Shown here: positions 63,558 through 64,000 of the stretch, in pieces
Numbering within the stretch: the first letter of the stretch is position 1
Layout: each line of letters opens with the position of its first letter
Assembly: GCA_040119125.1 (NCBI GenBank)
Contig: JBEDTR010000011.1
Location: 186,001-250,000 of the forward strand
Length of the DNA: 64,000 bases
DNA from: Pacificitalea sp040119125
GTDB taxonomy: Bacteria > Pseudomonadota > Alphaproteobacteria > Rhodobacterales > Rhodobacteraceae
Direction of reading: 5' to 3'
Made by a program: the position numbers and the translations under genes
The notes under the pieces: model-generated
The model's database searches: none
The model's input: only the letters and a program-made list of their open reading frames with translations
Told to the model about the DNA's origin: nothing

Positions 63558-64000
63558 TTACATGCCGCGGCGGGCCAGATCCGGGGCCAATGCCTCAGCC
63601 GCCAGATCCGCGACGATCTCGTCGAGGCTCAGCGTCCGGCTTTGCTTTTCGCCCAGACGCCGCGCTGACACCGTGCGTTCTTCGACCTCGCGATGGCCGA
63701 TGGCGAGGATCACCGGCACTTTGCCGACCGAATGCTCGCGCACCTTGTAGTTGATCTTCTCGTTGCGGGTGTCGGGCTCGGCCCGCACGCCACGGGCGCG
63801 CAGCGCGTCGACGACTTCGGCCACATAGCCATCCGCATCCGACACGATCGAGGCCACAACCACCTGACGCGGTGCCAGCCAGAAGGGCAGCTTGCCTGCG
63901 TGTTCCTCGATCAAAATCCCGATGAACCGCTCGAACGAGCCGAGAACCGCGCGGTGCAGCATGACGGGGCGATGTTTCGCGCCATCCTCACCGACATATT
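63558..64000 (-). CDS. thrS: threonyl-tRNA synthetase, C-terminal part (5' end outside the window)
   Basis: The visible 147 codons run off the right edge. They read VGEDGAKHRPVMLHRAVLGS then FERFIGILIEEHAGKLPFWL, the end of the class II catalytic domain (motif 3 region), then the anticodon-binding domain (VVASIVSDADGYVAEVVDAL to the end). The internal ATG at 63962 is not the start. ThrS charges tRNA-Thr. Confidence 0.95.
   Translation of the reverse strand, partial: YVGEDGAKHRPVMLHRAVLGSFERFIGILIEEHAGKLPFWLAPRQVVVASIVSDADGYVAEVVDALRARGVRAEPDTRNEKINYKVREHSVGKVPVILAIGHREVEERTVSARRLGEKQSRTLSLDEIVADLAAEALAPDLARRGM

Overview
This window looks like ordinary chromosome from a high-GC alphaproteobacterium, most likely order Rhodobacterales (the Roseobacter/Paracoccaceae group). 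That placement is an inference from the gene families (DUF2842, DUF6524, DUF484, the dgcN-dgcA-aminotransferase set, an L25/Ctc with an acidic tail, copA-cueR, pyc) and from codon bias. I see no insertion sequence, no CRISPR array, no rRNA and no intact prophage. The only mobile-element trace is an integrase fragment beside a tRNA-Glu gene.

Layout. 1-2.1 kb: the end of a D-glutamate catabolism operon (dgcN, dgcA, D-amino-acid transaminase), then a TerB-like protein. 2.7-10.4 kb: a copper island read leftwards. It has two transcription units: copA-cueR, and a six-gene operon of periplasmic proteins (class I cytochrome c, a small His-rich protein, a cytochrome c'-type protein with a Met-rich insert, a dihaem cytochrome c, a Tat-exported multicopper oxidase, another cytochrome c). 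Each unit starts at a promoter with a 19-bp spacer containing a CueR-type dyad in identical geometry. 10.5-14.7 kb: a VOC protein, two overlapping GntR/FCD regulators, pxpA, an FAH-family hydrolase, the integrase remnant and tRNA-Glu.

14.9-33.8 kb is mostly housekeeping: recJ, guaD, accA, mntP, rplY, an MFS carrier, lldD, trpA, a PhnB-like VOC protein, ychF, xerC with DUF484, priA, an MFS carrier, msrA, truA. 33.8-41 kb: a sulfatase, leuA preceded by a Leu-rich leader peptide, a short-chain dehydrogenase, and a persulfide-dioxygenase-like MBL protein tightly coupled to a SulP anion transporter. 41-45.5 kb: hisA, hisH, hisB interleaved with DUF1428, DUF2147 and an alpha/beta hydrolase, then two tandem tRNA-Gly(GCC) genes.

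45.7-64 kb: pyc, purA-DUF2842, DUF6524, secG, pyrG, a translationally coupled pair of membrane-anchored proteins (one BON-like, one helix-hairpin-helix), a ceramidase-family protein, a UPF0173 hydrolase, a DsrE-family protein, tadA, rluB, xseA, purD, DUF3008, a cold-shock protein, an ArsC/Spx-like protein and the 3' part of thrS.

The most interesting part is the copper island. It joins Cu(I) export (CopA), Cu(I) oxidation (the multicopper oxidase) and four c-type cytochromes under what look like two CueR operators, which suggests periplasmic copper detoxification wired to electron transfer. Functional statements rest on family recognition by eye; no search was run.
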